Shown one piece after another: positions 43,981 through 54,099 of a stretch of 64,000 nt of DNA. Origin of the DNA: Juglans regia (taxonomy: Eukaryota > Streptophyta > Magnoliopsida > Fagales > Juglandaceae); the NCBI RefSeq assembly GCF_001411555.2, contig NC_049907.1, forward strand, positions 8,688,243-8,752,242. The letters are read 5' to 3'. How positions within the stretch are numbered: the first letter of the stretch is position 1; every line of letters begins with the position of its first letter. Made by a program: the position numbers and the translations under genes. The notes beneath the pieces are model-generated. The model had not been told where the DNA came from. It was given only the letters and a program-made list of their open reading frames with translations, and did not search any database.

Positions 43981-44721
43981 CCTGAGAGCTACAACAGTAC
44001 CCCTAGATCTTAAGAGAGGATGCAAAGTATCAAATTTAAATATATTTTTAAGGAAGCAATTTGCCAATTTTGATAATTTAGAGTGCATAATCTCTTACTA
44101 CAAAGTTTATTTATACCTTACTTAAATGATATGGATATGACATGATCATAACTAAATTAATAACGAAGCTAGCCATCATGAAATCAACATATAAAAATCT
44201 CTAATCATTTGGATTTGACATAATCTTTGACTACCCATACATGATTGCTTGAAATGCTGCATGACATTGTACTTGTTGATTTGAGTAAAATATATAGAGA
44301 AATATTATATTCACAGAGAGATTTCATAAAAATAAGTTTATAAATTGATATAATTAGATGTAAAGTGTTAGATATATCTACTTTATAGTTTAAAAAAATT
44401 AAAAGAAAATAAAAAAAAAACTTGCAATCTGATGCCTCATAGCAAGCATTTAACATTAGTTTATTAACTTTACTTCGAGTTTCTTTTTTCTGGTAAACCA
44501 AACATTTCTCAAATATGTATATTGACTAATTTGAAGTATGTAGGAGCTACTATCGGTGCACGCATCACACATGCAGTGTGAAGAAACAAGTGCAAAGGTT
44601 ATCAAAGGACACGAGCATTGTGGTGACAACATATGAGGGCATTCACAATCATCCTTGTGAGAAGCTGATGGAAACCTTAACTCCTCTTCTGAAACAAATG
44701 CACTTCCTCTCTGCCTTCTAA
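41931..44721 (+). CDS. WRKY24: WRKY transcription factor, group IIc (WRKY24/43/56-like)
   Basis: Two exons, 41,931-42,361 and 44,544-44,721, join to 202 codons plus stop. The N-terminal half is Pro/Ser-rich, followed by a basic stretch ([18 protein letters not shown]) and one WRKY domain: WRKYGQK at about residues 129-135, then a zinc finger C-X4-C-X23-H-X-H ([12 protein letters not shown] ... GIHNHP). One domain with this finger and the preceding [15 protein letters not shown] is group IIc. The intron splits the Arg codon of YPR/SYYR, the conserved WRKY-domain intron site. The tail ([12 protein letters not shown]) is most like Arabidopsis WRKY43; the neighbourhood is most like that of WRKY24. 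It should bind W-box DNA (TTGAC) in the nucleus. The exact ortholog is uncertain. Confidence 0.93.
42445..42593. repeat. Compound microsatellites at the start of the WRKY intron
   Basis: An (AT)n run lies at about 42,445-42,475, then an (AC)n run at about 42,529-42,559 passes directly into (AT)n to 42,592. Further (AT)n runs occur in the same intron near 43,893-43,911 and 43,939-43,979. They create spurious short frames and would be highly length-variable. Confidence 0.92.
42712..43030. repeat. Long inverted repeat in the WRKY intron
   Basis: Arm 1, 42,712-42,779 (tcttcgtctatgcc ... tttggtttgctttgtttta), is complementary to arm 2, 42,963-43,030 (taaaacaaagcaaacc ... gacgaaga), over about 66 bp with a few mismatches and small indels. 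The spacer is about 183 bp. The WRKY pre-mRNA could fold here. I see no flanking target duplication that would make it a MITE. Confidence 0.85.
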
Positions 44722-45288
44722 TTTATAAGCTCACTACGTACTACTTTGCTAGCTAGCAGCTCTGCTGCATGCAACAACGTAATATGATATTTACAGTTAT
44801 AGAATGTGTAAGTGTCATGCACTCCTTTTAAAAAAAATGAATCAATATGGGACCGATATAAAAAGAAAAATAATTTTTTAATAATGGACCCGACTTTTTT
44901 TCAAAAGGAGTGCGACAATCCATGATTGTATCTAGCAATATTACTCATATATTAATTTGTCAACCTTGTCTTTGAACAATACGATAAAGCTAATGTTAAT
45001 GCCAAAATACTGTTTCAACAAGAGAGTTTATTGATTTGACTGTGTTGTTCGGATGATCTAAAGGTGGAGACTTTTACTGAAGCTGCGCGTGCAGTATTTG
45101 TTTAACTACCAAAGTTTCTTCCGGCCGGTTGTGGTAGCCGGCCGGTATTGTATTCAAGAAATGTTACTTTCAGGTTTAATTTCTGACCGGGATCGATTTA
45201 TACTTTTTTAAAAACGAAACTTGAGTTTAAAATGTTTTGATTAGCATGCGGTAGGGATTAATTAGGGTCTTTATCTGTCAGGACTCTA
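44722..45288. other. Region downstream of WRKY with a hairpin-type MITE
   Basis: 44,781-44,945 (aatatgatatttacagttatag ... gattgtatctagcaatatt) is related to the hairpin-type elements at 28,721 and 34,951: its ends are complementary, and the inner ctccttttaaaa / tttcaaaaggag pair is an obvious stem. It probably overlaps the WRKY 3' region. No gene is supported. Confidence 0.55.
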
Positions 45289-45291
45289 TTA

Positions 45292-45498
45292 GGGCTTGTT
45301 TGGATATAGAAAGTATTTCACATTATCTCATCTCATCTCATTATTATAACTTTTCCAAATTCTCACACATGATATAATAAACAATTCAATTTTTTCAAAT
45401 CTCAAAACAATAATAATATTAAAAAATAATATTCTAACAATATTTTTATTCAACTCATCTAAAACTATTTTATCTCATCTCAATATCCAAACGAGCTC
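45292..45498. mobile_element. Tourist-like MITE (207 bp)
   Basis: The termini gggcttgtttggatat and atatccaaacgagctc are inverted repeats. TTA flanks both sides (45,289-45,291 and 45,499-45,501). The GGGCTTGTTTGG end and TTA duplication are those of Tourist-type PIF/Harbinger MITEs. The interior carries the family phrases (tcatctcatctcattattataac, caattttttcaaat, aataatattaaaaa). Confidence 0.93.
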
Positions 45499-46250
45499 TT
45501 AATCTTTTGACAAAAATAGATTTCTTCCTTATAAATTATTGTGCTAAAAAAATTAAACAAAATGGTGGTTGGAAGGGATGCATGGAAATTCAAGTTCAAG
45601 GATTAATGGATTTGCATGATCATGCATGTGGAGCTACGTACCTATTGGTCTACAATAGTATGGTTCAATCCTAATCTAATTCGTTTAATTCCTTAATACC
45701 AAGTTAAAAAGAGTTGCGTCATGTCATCCACGTAATTAATTTAATAAATCGATTATATATGTAGGATTGACTTGAACGTAACTTGTTTAATATACGAATT
45801 AAATTGATCTAAATAATATTTTTTTTGATTTTATACACGCAATTTTATATTCGACCAAACCCCACTTTTTCTATCTTGAGAATTCACTTAATTAAAAAAA
45901 AAAAAAGCTCAATGTTACGTACAGTCTCCAAATGAGGACTGCATTGCAAGCCTAGTTAATTTTATCTTTAAATTTTTTCAAAATTACAATAATATCCTTA
46001 TTAAAATGGTACTTTTTTTCAATTAATAAAGGGTTTGCACATGCAATCCCCATTTGGGGACTGGAAATATAATTTCTCAAAAAAAAAAAAAATCTTTATC
46101 CCATTATTTTTTTAACTCCATTAATTCAAATATTCATTCTCATCCATGATTTGTATTGTTTCCAGCTAGCTAATTAATCATGTCATCCATTACTTCTCTT
46201 TATTTTTCTTTTTCTAACGACCGCATTTCTCACGTGGTCATTCTCCTACC

Positions 46251-46459
46251 TAGGTGTGTAAATCGGTCTGATCTAGTCTGGTGATCCATAATTTTCTCTG
46301 GACCGGTAGCTATATGTCTGGTCCGATCCAAAATTTGCAAACTCCGAGACCGGATCAAATTTCATCGGTCCACATATTTTGAGATCGAGACCAACTGGTC
46401 TAGAATTCGGTTCGGTCCAATCAGTTTTGCCGGTACAGACAGAATTACTTACTACCCTA
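46251..46459. mobile_element. Small hAT-like MITE (209 bp)
   Basis: The element starts taggtgtgtaa and ends ttactaccctа-like sequence (tactaccct at about 46,450-46,458), loosely complementary to its start. Flanking octamers ctcctacc (46,243-46,250) and ctcctaac (46,460-46,467) agree at 7 of 8 positions, consistent with an aged hAT duplication. The interior is rich in ggaccgg/ccggtcc-type phrases (ggaccggtag, gaccggatc, gcggta-like), resembling the intron-8 MITE in style. Confidence 0.62.
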
Positions 46460-46467
46460 CTCCTAAC

Positions 46468-47879
46468 CATCACATTTTCTCAAATGTTATATTTTTAAGT
46501 AGTTGTGTTTTTGCAAACTTCGTTTTTTAATGTTTATATATATATATATATATAAAACTTATTTCATTATAAAATAGAAGACTATTTCCCCTTCAAATTT
46601 CATTCACTGATATCCAAGGCCATCCTTTTTCATCCATATATATTCTTCAGTTTTTCTAGCTCTTTGGTTTGTAATTCTTCTTCTTCTTCTTTTTTCTCCG
46701 GCAAAATACTTCTTAATCACAGTTACAAAAGTTTCTGTGGAGGAAGAACAATCGAATAGTGATACAAGAGTACTACTAAAGGCTTTTTGTGTCTATTTTG
46801 ATGAATCACTTGTGTCTGGTCATTCTTTAAAACTTTTGAGAATGTTTGATCAAACGATCGAGTTGTTTTGATCTTATATTCAATCGTAGAAGCTCACATA
46901 TCATATTTTGTCTAAAGAAGAGATAATGTTAGGAAGTTCGATTATCTTATTTCTTTTAAAGGATATTGATCTGCTAATCAACGAACAACAAAACAAGAGA
47001 GTTTTTATTGTATTCCGCAAACAGTTTTTTATCAAAACTCGATAGCACTAAAAGGAGACAAAATTTGTTCTAAAGAAATCGCCGTTACTATCGGGCCTTG
47101 AAGCTTGTATTGATAATTAAATTACTGTTTGCCTTCGTGTTTTCCCCATTTTCTGTATACATATATCCAACATCTTTTATATATACAGAATTTGCTCGAG
47201 GATATATATACTCCTCCAATCAATTGCTCAATGACCGAAAAGAACTCCATGTCCACGAAGAAATAAGAGGAACATTTTGATGTATCCTACGGATCCATAA
47301 TAAAGAATTTAGACTTCATTTGGTTACACAGATGAGATTAGATGAGATGAAAAATTTGTAAATAATAGTAAGATAATTTGTGAATAGTAATAAAAGAGTT
47401 TGAGTTACAATGTTTTCTAGGATTTTGGAAAATGATAAAAAAAAAGTTGAATAAAAATATTATAAAGTTAAAATATAACACTTTTTAATATAATTTTTGT
47501 TTTGGAATATGAAAAAGTTGAATTTCTTTTTGTATTTTGTTTGGAAATTTGAGAAAGTTGTAATGATTAGATAATAGTGAGATAAAAAAGTTGAAAAGTT
47601 AGAAAATTTGAAATTGAAAAGTGTTTTGTGTTTAAATAGTGTTTAGATATTAAGATGAAATGTGATACGATGAGTTGAGACTTGAGATCATTTGTGAAAC
47701 CAAACAAGGTCTTAGAACTCCCAATGAATGCTTACTGCTTCAAACATAATTTGCAATAATCTTGTGATATGCACGATTTTTCCAACTTGAAACACCCAAA
47801 TCATTATAAAGGCGTGCATAACTGTGTCATAAACTCATAATCATTGAAGATGAGTTCATGTGGGATGCCATCATTGTAT

Positions 47880-47919
<40 letters not shown>

Positions 47920-48277
47920 TTGTTTTTGCTTCCAAATTAGCCAATCTTAAAAACTTTGGATGAAGAAATTTTATGGTAGCATTACTTACTTATTCTAATC
48001 TTGATTGAGTTCTTGTTTTTGCTAGTTTCTATTTAGATTTATTAGATGGTCTTGTTCCTTACAAATAGATCATGTGCAAAATGAAATAAATGGTATAAGT
48101 TTCAGGTATGATATCCATTCAAATGAAGTTGGACATAGTATGCAACATAACAGGTGAATATATAACAAGCTATTTAATAAAAAAGAGCACAAAGTTCTGT
48201 TCACAAAGTTCAGACAATGTGCCTATCATGAGTCAAAATGAAAGAAAATACACAACTAAAAAGAAGGAAATAATTAA
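46468..48277. other. Intergenic DNA with a complete Tourist-like MITE and an (AG)n tract
   Basis: The Tourist-like MITE at 47,312-47,711 and an (AG)n microsatellite at 47,880-47,917 are the only recognisable items. A (TA)n tract lies near 46,537-46,554. The short frame at 47,098-47,280 has no motif. No gene is supported. Confidence 0.5.
47312..47711. mobile_element. Tourist-like MITE (400 bp)
   Basis: Termini gacttcatttggttacaca and tgtgaaaccaaacaaggtc are inverted repeats of about 19 bp with three mismatches. TTA flanks both sides (47,309-47,311 and 47,712-47,714). It is the longest complete copy of the family here and shows the full interior order: gatgagattagatgag, gtgaatagtaata, tttgagttacaatgtttt, gttgaataaaaatatt, ggaatatgaaaaagttgaa, gaaagttgtaatgattag. 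Confidence 0.92.
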
Positions 48278-49422
48278 TTATTTGCTCCCTTTTCGCCTTT
48301 CAAGTATTTCCACTTGACGTTGCTGAAAATACTGTTGTTGCATTGGAGACATGGCACTTGTGTCTATTGCCATAATTCTTACTTCCTCCATGTCTAGTTC
48401 TAATTGAAGTATTGCCTTCTCCGAACGTACTAGTTCTTTCTGAGCTTGTTCCAATCGAAACATTTCTTGACTCATGCACATCGTCTTCTCGTCCTCCATT
48501 GATTGTTTTAAGTGAGCCTTTTCTTGCTCAAGACATGTCAACCCTTTGATCTCTTGATCACGTGCTTCGTCCAAATTTTCAGTTAATTTCTTCAACTTAT
48601 CTTTCCTGATCATGGAGTTCAATAATACTGCATTATCTGACTTTGTACTCTCTTTTCTCTTTCGTTTTTCCTTCTCATCTTTCATGGTTATTGGTCTTTC
48701 CGAGTCTAGAAAGCTATTATTGGAGACGTCATCTTTCCCTAGATTTGTCGAATCTGGAGTTGATGGAGAAGATGCCACACATGGTAGTCTTCTATTTCTT
48801 TTTTTCAAGAGGTTACGCTGCAACCATTTTCCTTGATGTCTCAATGATGTCCAACAATGTTCAAATGAAAAAGAGGTTTCATGAAGTTGTTGATACTTGG
48901 CCTTTGCCTGAAGAATCTGAAAAATGAGAAGAAACTAAAAAGTAATTAGTATCTTCAAACTATCGATTGTATTGACAACAATTTCAAATTTTCAAATTAT
49001 ACCTTGTCATGTTCGCTCATATCGCTTTGATGCATTGATTCGATTTGAGCCAAACAATCACAAAAATTATCGATGCCAAGTTTAATTATTGTCCAGCGAT
49101 TCATTAGGGAGCTCGGACTACGTTCAGAAATCGCCTGGCCCTTGTGCTTGAGAAAGAAATCCCAAATTCTCTCCCAATATGACTTGTGTTTTTCCTCAGT
49201 TCCAGCATGCACACTAGTACTTAGCCACGCTGACACAAGGAGATTGTCTTCCTCCACACTGAACTTGACACCCCGATGTCTCTTATTAGTGACCATTTCA
49301 ACTTGGGGTAGAGACTCTTTGACGATTTGTGGAGTATGTTGAGACTCCAAACATTTATCGTCAAGGTTAGAACCCTGTAAGAGTGTTGTGAATGGCATGT
49401 CTCCTTGTCCTTGCGAATCCAT
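48278..49422 (-). CDS. Myb/SANT-like protein with NAM-associated C-terminal domain
   Basis: Two exons, 49,003-49,422 and 48,278-48,916 (minus strand), join to 352 codons plus stop across an 86-bp GT-AG intron, phase 0. Residues about 47-130 form a Myb/trihelix-like module (RGVKFSVEEDNLLVSAWLS, SLMNRWTIIK). The second exon begins ILQAKAKYQQLHETSFSFEH and continues through a Lys-rich linker to a long acidic/basic coiled coil (about 255-345), the layout of plant proteins often labelled NAM-associated (PF14303) or, misleadingly, glutathione S-transferase T3-like. The family resembles the Myb-like companion protein of PIF/Harbinger transposons. The frame is intact and no transposase is adjacent, so it may be a host gene; function unknown. 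A slightly later acceptor at 48,907 is also in frame. Confidence 0.82.
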
Positions 49423-50808
49423 TCCTTAAAACACAATTTAAATTCCATCAAAAGGTATCATTTGCCAACAATAAACGTAAGGTAGCACCAAGTCATTCAC
49501 AAACAAACAAATATATTGGGTTTTATTTGAATTAATGCCTCCCAGCTCACATGGTCTGGAAAATTTTATCAACTACAATTGAATAACACTTCTGGCAATT
49601 CGTATTCGTGTTATGAAGTTATCAATATTTGACTATATAGATCAACCCGAACCTGACCCAACCCGTTAAGTTAAACGTGTCAAAGTCTCAAACCCTAACA
49701 AGACTCATTTAGATAACAGGTCGTGTCACCCGTTTTGACCCATTTAATAATTAATTATAAATAGGTCAACACGACACGACTCATTTAAAGTGCTCGTTTA
49801 ATGTAAATAGGTTAAACCAACATGCATAATCCATTTGACTTGATTAACATAATTTTACATAAACATTAAAATCTATATTTATTAGTAGTCACAATATCTT
49901 AAAAAAATAAGACAACCTACAAAAAACAAAGTATGAATATTTTTAAAATTTTAACATATACTAAAACCAAGATTACAAACTCTACAATAACAAATATGAG
50001 CATAAGTCAAAAATTACAATCCTAACAATAAAACATAAGCATACTGAAAAATACAAATATTACAACTTAACAATAATAAAATTGTAATTTTGAAATAAAA
50101 TCTAAATGGGTCAAAACAAGTTGATTCTGGGTTAAGCGGGCTTGTTATTGACCCGTTTATAAATCATGTCTTAACAGATTAATCTATTTTGACCCAAACT
50201 TGTTAACCTTAAACCCAAACTTGCTAATTTATCACATATTGACACCCCTAGCCAACATATCCCATTCACAAAAACACTTTTCTCAAACCCATACTTCCAT
50301 AGAGACAGTAAAGACAACACCGCGCAGAGAAGATGAGGAAGCAAATGACAACAAATACCGAACAAAAGTGTCAAAAAGTAAAACTTCAGAATTAAAGCAC
50401 ACTGAATTTCAGCAATGCCAAAAATTAAGTCTCCACAAAAGTACGTGCCAAAAGTTTAATTTCCCTGCAGCAAAATGCTGGGCCTGCATAATAAACTGAG
50501 GGCGAGGTTATGCAAAACTCATACCAACAAATTTGGAAGGCCTGAATTCCGACCCAATTTAGTACAAAAAGTTCTCTTTGCAATCAGTGGAGACGAATAA
50601 TTCGGCATAAAAGAAAATAGGAATCAACAAAAGAAATCAGAAATACTGAACCAAATAATGATTAGAGAACATGTAGACAACAATAAAAAAAACGCTGAAG
50701 TAGAAATCTTTTGAATGAAATTATAAAACTAAGGTAGAGTTCTACAAGATGAATGGTCAAAGCTCAAAGATTGGGTTCCACAGCCAATGGCAGTAGTGGG
50801 AAAGCTAA
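49423..50808. other. Intergenic DNA containing hAT-like MITE copy 3
   Basis: Apart from the MITE at about 49,590-50,250, the DNA is low in features. 50,250-50,800 has no recognisable coding sequence; a short plus-strand frame at 50,200-50,499 carries no motif. Confidence 0.45.
49590..50250. mobile_element. hAT-like MITE copy 3
   Basis: The right end reads gacaccccta at 50,241-50,250 and the left end is degenerate (ttctggcaattcgtattcgtgtt at about 49,590). The interior aligns phrase by phrase with the copy at 24,953 (gataacaggtcgtgtcacccgtttt, taataattaattata, cacgacacgactcatttaa, ttgattaacataatttt, aataataaaatt, gggttaagc). It belongs to the same subfamily as 24,953 and shares only ends and style with the MITE at 5,916. 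No target duplication is identified. Confidence 0.75.
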
Positions 50809-51201
50809 GGGCATGTTTGGTTTCCAAAAAGTTTCAGACTTTTTTTATTAAAAAAAAATTTCCACTTGCAAACATATTTTGAACACCATCAGATTTTTCT
50901 ATTATCTAAAAAAAAGGTTTTAATCCAATCACTTTCGTAAGTTCTTGTTAAAAAATAACGCCACAAAAACCAAAACAACTTTTACAAAACCTAAAATACA
51001 CCTCACAAAAATAGTATTCAAACATCCCAATTCTACCAACCCACTTTCACGAACTCCAAAACAAAAATCTTGTTAAAAGATTTTATCCAAATAATTTCTC
51101 ATTTAATCTACCCACTTTCACAAAAACCCAATACAAAACATCTCATAAATATTTTGAAGAATCCTCCCAAAGTACAGAATTTTCACCTACCAAACATGCC
51201 C
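50809..51201. mobile_element. Tourist-like MITE, second family (393 bp)
   Basis: Termini gggcatgtttggtttcc (50,809) and cctaccaaacatgccc (to 51,201) are inverted repeats. TAA flanks both sides (50,806-50,808 and 51,202-51,204). The interior differs from the gagatgag family (phrases such as aaaaccaaaacaacttttac and ccaacccactttcac), so it is a separate Tourist-type family. Confidence 0.92.
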
Positions 51202-51466
51202 TAAAGCCCTAGGAAACATATCAAAATGTTTTTCCCTATTTTGTTTTTTGGGTTATGCTACTCATCATCCCACACCACACACCATATATATATATAAATA
51301 TATATATATTTTAAAAAATTAATTTTATTTTATTTTATTTTTGCTAAACTAATTGAGTTGTTCTACTTATCATCCATACACCATATACTTGTTATGGGAA
51401 AAATTAAAAAAAAAAAAAATTAAAAGAGGTGCAGTGTGGGGTGTGTGGGGATGCTAAGTAGAATTA

Positions 51467-51694
51467 TTCTTTTTTTATTGGCACTGTGTTCGGGAACAGT
51501 ATCCCGACTAATCCTGGGGGTGCACAAGCCCTCGGCAATAAGTTTCCCGTAAGTGCACATCAAGTAATTCAAGGGGAAAATGCCCCAGTCTGATGGCCCA
51601 AAGGACTTGTTTGGATCCAAGAGGATTCAAACCTTAGACTTGGAGAGAGCATTCCACCAAGACCAAAGCCTTTACCACTTGAGCCAACCCCTAG
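51467..51694 (-). mobile_element. tRNA-derived SINE
   Basis: On the minus strand the element opens with tggctcaagtgg (box A, plus 51,675-51,686) and, about 45 bases on, ggtttgaatcc (box B, plus 51,623-51,633). These are the two internal RNA polymerase III promoter boxes of a tRNA-like head. A tRNA-unrelated body follows, ending in an A-rich tail (aataaaaaaagaa, plus 51,467-51,479). Size and layout are those of a plant SINE. It is not a functional tRNA: no acceptor stem or anticodon arm closes properly. It lies just 3' of the PIAL2-like gene. Confidence 0.8.
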
Positions 51695-51868
51695 ATGTTT
51701 CCCTTAAATAACATAAAGAGGCCAACAGAGAAATCAAAGATTTTCCAAAGAGGTTGGCAATGAAGATGTTGAAAATAAAGGGCTACACTTTCCTCTGTAA
51801 AAAAATGGGATGCAGGGGTATTTTGTGGTTCATTATCTATAATCATCAAAGAACAGGATGCTAGTGCT

Positions 51869-53426
51869 CTAAGCCTTACCCATGAGGCTTCCCTCCATTC
51901 TGCCTGAGGGCTGCCAGTTCTGTGCTGATGTCAAGGTTGCCGAGCCTTCAGTCTGCAACCTTTGAGGATGTGTTGTCTCGCTCACACTTCCCCCTTTCTT
52001 GCTAGTTCCCCTAGGCCGCTCAGCAACTGTAGAAAGAGACGATGATAGGTCTGTTCCAGATGGTTGGAGTTGAACCGGTACATATAGTGGTGTTCTTGAC
52101 TTCTCAGCCATTGGTTGAGCAGTAGACTTGAGTGGTGTTTGCGTGCTATTAACATTATGCATGGCTTGGCCACTACCACCACCTTGCTGAAACTGCACTG
52201 GTTTTACAACAGTCGATGGAGGAACAGAATTTAGCGACGGAGTCATAGCTGAAGGGTGAGAAGCACTGGATTGTAGCGAATTTTGATGCCCAGAGGAAGA
52301 TTTGGAGGAAATGTGATGACCACCTAGGCCTTGAGTGGGAAAGATATCGGCCTGTTGGACATCTTGACCAGAAACATAATTGTCCTTGTTAACTTCCTGG
52401 TTCTGTCAAGGAAAAATTGATAGAAAAATAAAATCACGTGAAATATTTCGGTCAACAATGTATACTCCACTTTAGTAGAACACACCATAGGGCTGCATAT
52501 GCTAGCTAAGAAATCTGGAGTGACAATGGCTATTTATGTGTCATTGCACTGAGAAAAGGATAGGCTGGATAGCTACAAATGAACCAAAATCGGATCAAAC
52601 CTGTATTGATGAGTTATTGTGCATGGAAGATGAAGCCATGTCTGAGACTGGTAAAGAATTCACAAGCGGCCTGAGCAATTGCTGCTCTCTATCCAAGCCC
52701 CCATGTAAAGACTGTTGGTTCAGAACTGGAGAAAGAGTGTTTGTTAGGACCGGTGCAAGAATTGAATTGCAAGATGATTTGGAACTGCCAGGGGTTCCAG
52801 CCCAAGTAGACGTACTGCCTACTGAACCAAGTGGGACAGCAGAAATAGATATGGGAATTCTTGAGTATATGTTTTCCTCTGTTGAACAAGAACCATGTTG
52901 GTCCAACCTGTCACAGTTTTTTACTTCCTTTTGCACAACATTTCTTGGAATGCATGGAGGATTATCCAGCAAATGTCGTCTTCCAGTACCTCCTCCATAT
53001 ACATGCATTGCATTCGCCCCTTCCTTGGTAAGATCAGAAAATTCATCTGGCAAACATGAGAATCCATCAGAATCACACTGCCGAGGTCTTTCTTGCTGAC
53101 AACTTGGTGTCCCATGGCCTGTTTTGTCAGCATGGTCTTTGTTCTGCAAGACTGACATCCAGGATCCATCTGCTGAGATCATCACATCAACAACATTCTC
53201 TTCAGTCTCTCCCAAGATCTGAGCCAGAAACAAGGGGTTCACTTATGTGGTGACATTGACCACGTGAAAACATTCAAAACTACCCTTTTTTTTCATTCAA
53301 ACTACTTACCTTAGCTATATCCTCATCAATGCGTATATCCGTGTGGCAGACAGGTTGGTTACAATATGGGCAACACCATAGTGGCCTTCTTGCATTCATT
53401 TCCACGAAGTTCTCATAATCAAAGCA
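51869..53426 (-). CDS. PIAL2: PIAL2-like SUMO ligase, 3' half only (SP-RING onward)
   Basis: Three minus-strand exons are clear: 53,310-53,426, 52,601-53,218 and 51,869-52,402, all with GT-AG borders and frame kept (422 codons plus stop). The first encodes the second half of an SP-RING (Siz/PIAS RING): CFDYENFVEMNARRPLWCCP then YCNQPVCHTDIRID. Next comes ILGETEENVVDVMISADGSW, typical of PIAL1/PIAL2 E4-type SUMO ligases, which extend SUMO chains; the rest is a Ser/Gln-rich low-complexity tail. The first SP-RING Cys and the N-terminal helical domain are not found in the 1.5 kb upstream, where LINE and copia insertions begin. The stop at 51,869 follows LMGKA; it may be early, because family members I recall continue from this point. 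Either a gene with a TE-inflated intron or a truncated pseudogene. Confidence 0.82.
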
Positions 53427-54099
53427 CTGCATTTTGCACAATACCAGAATTGACAGAGTTTAAGAAAAGGAAGACAACTGATCAAGAGAATATGTAAGGC
53501 ACTTGCATCAATTTAGTGCAAACCAAAATGATAATCTATAGATGTATAAAGAGCATTTCCAAAGGTTGACCAATTGACCAGTTGCACGGCTCTCCCACTC
53601 TAGCCACATGAATACACAAGATGCTTTTGGACTTCAGAACTATCAATTTTAAAATACCCTTTCTTTATAGGATATGAACATTAGAATACCAAGTAAGCAA
53701 GTATAGAGCATGAAGCAAGGAAATGACGTGAAATTTCTTAAGATGCACAAGGCCTCTAGATCTCAAGTGCAGGCATGGACATAATAGTGTAGGGCTTTAT
53801 AATGTGTCATATGTGCTCTCTCTCTCTCTCTCTCTCTCTCCCCTATTATATTTATTTATTTATTCTAGCAGCAGGCCTGTGGAGTTTTGTCGTGTATTAG
53901 TAGAAGATATTTGGCAGATTAAGTTGACATTGGGTCAGAATCCACACCTAATCAAATAAATCCACACAATCATTATTCTTTGAACCATTTAACTTGTTAG
54001 TTGTTACTGTCGGTCTTTTGATTTTCACATTTCAATCTGAAATAGCAGGCTCGGTTCTAGTTGACCATATAAATGGAAGAATCACATATTCGAGTTGTA
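53427..54099. other. Expected 5' exon territory of PIAL2, none recognised
   Basis: No minus-strand exon encoding the first SP-RING cysteines is visible. There is a (CT)n microsatellite at about 53,815-53,841. Short frames on the plus strand lack motifs up to the LINE fragment. Confidence 0.45.
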
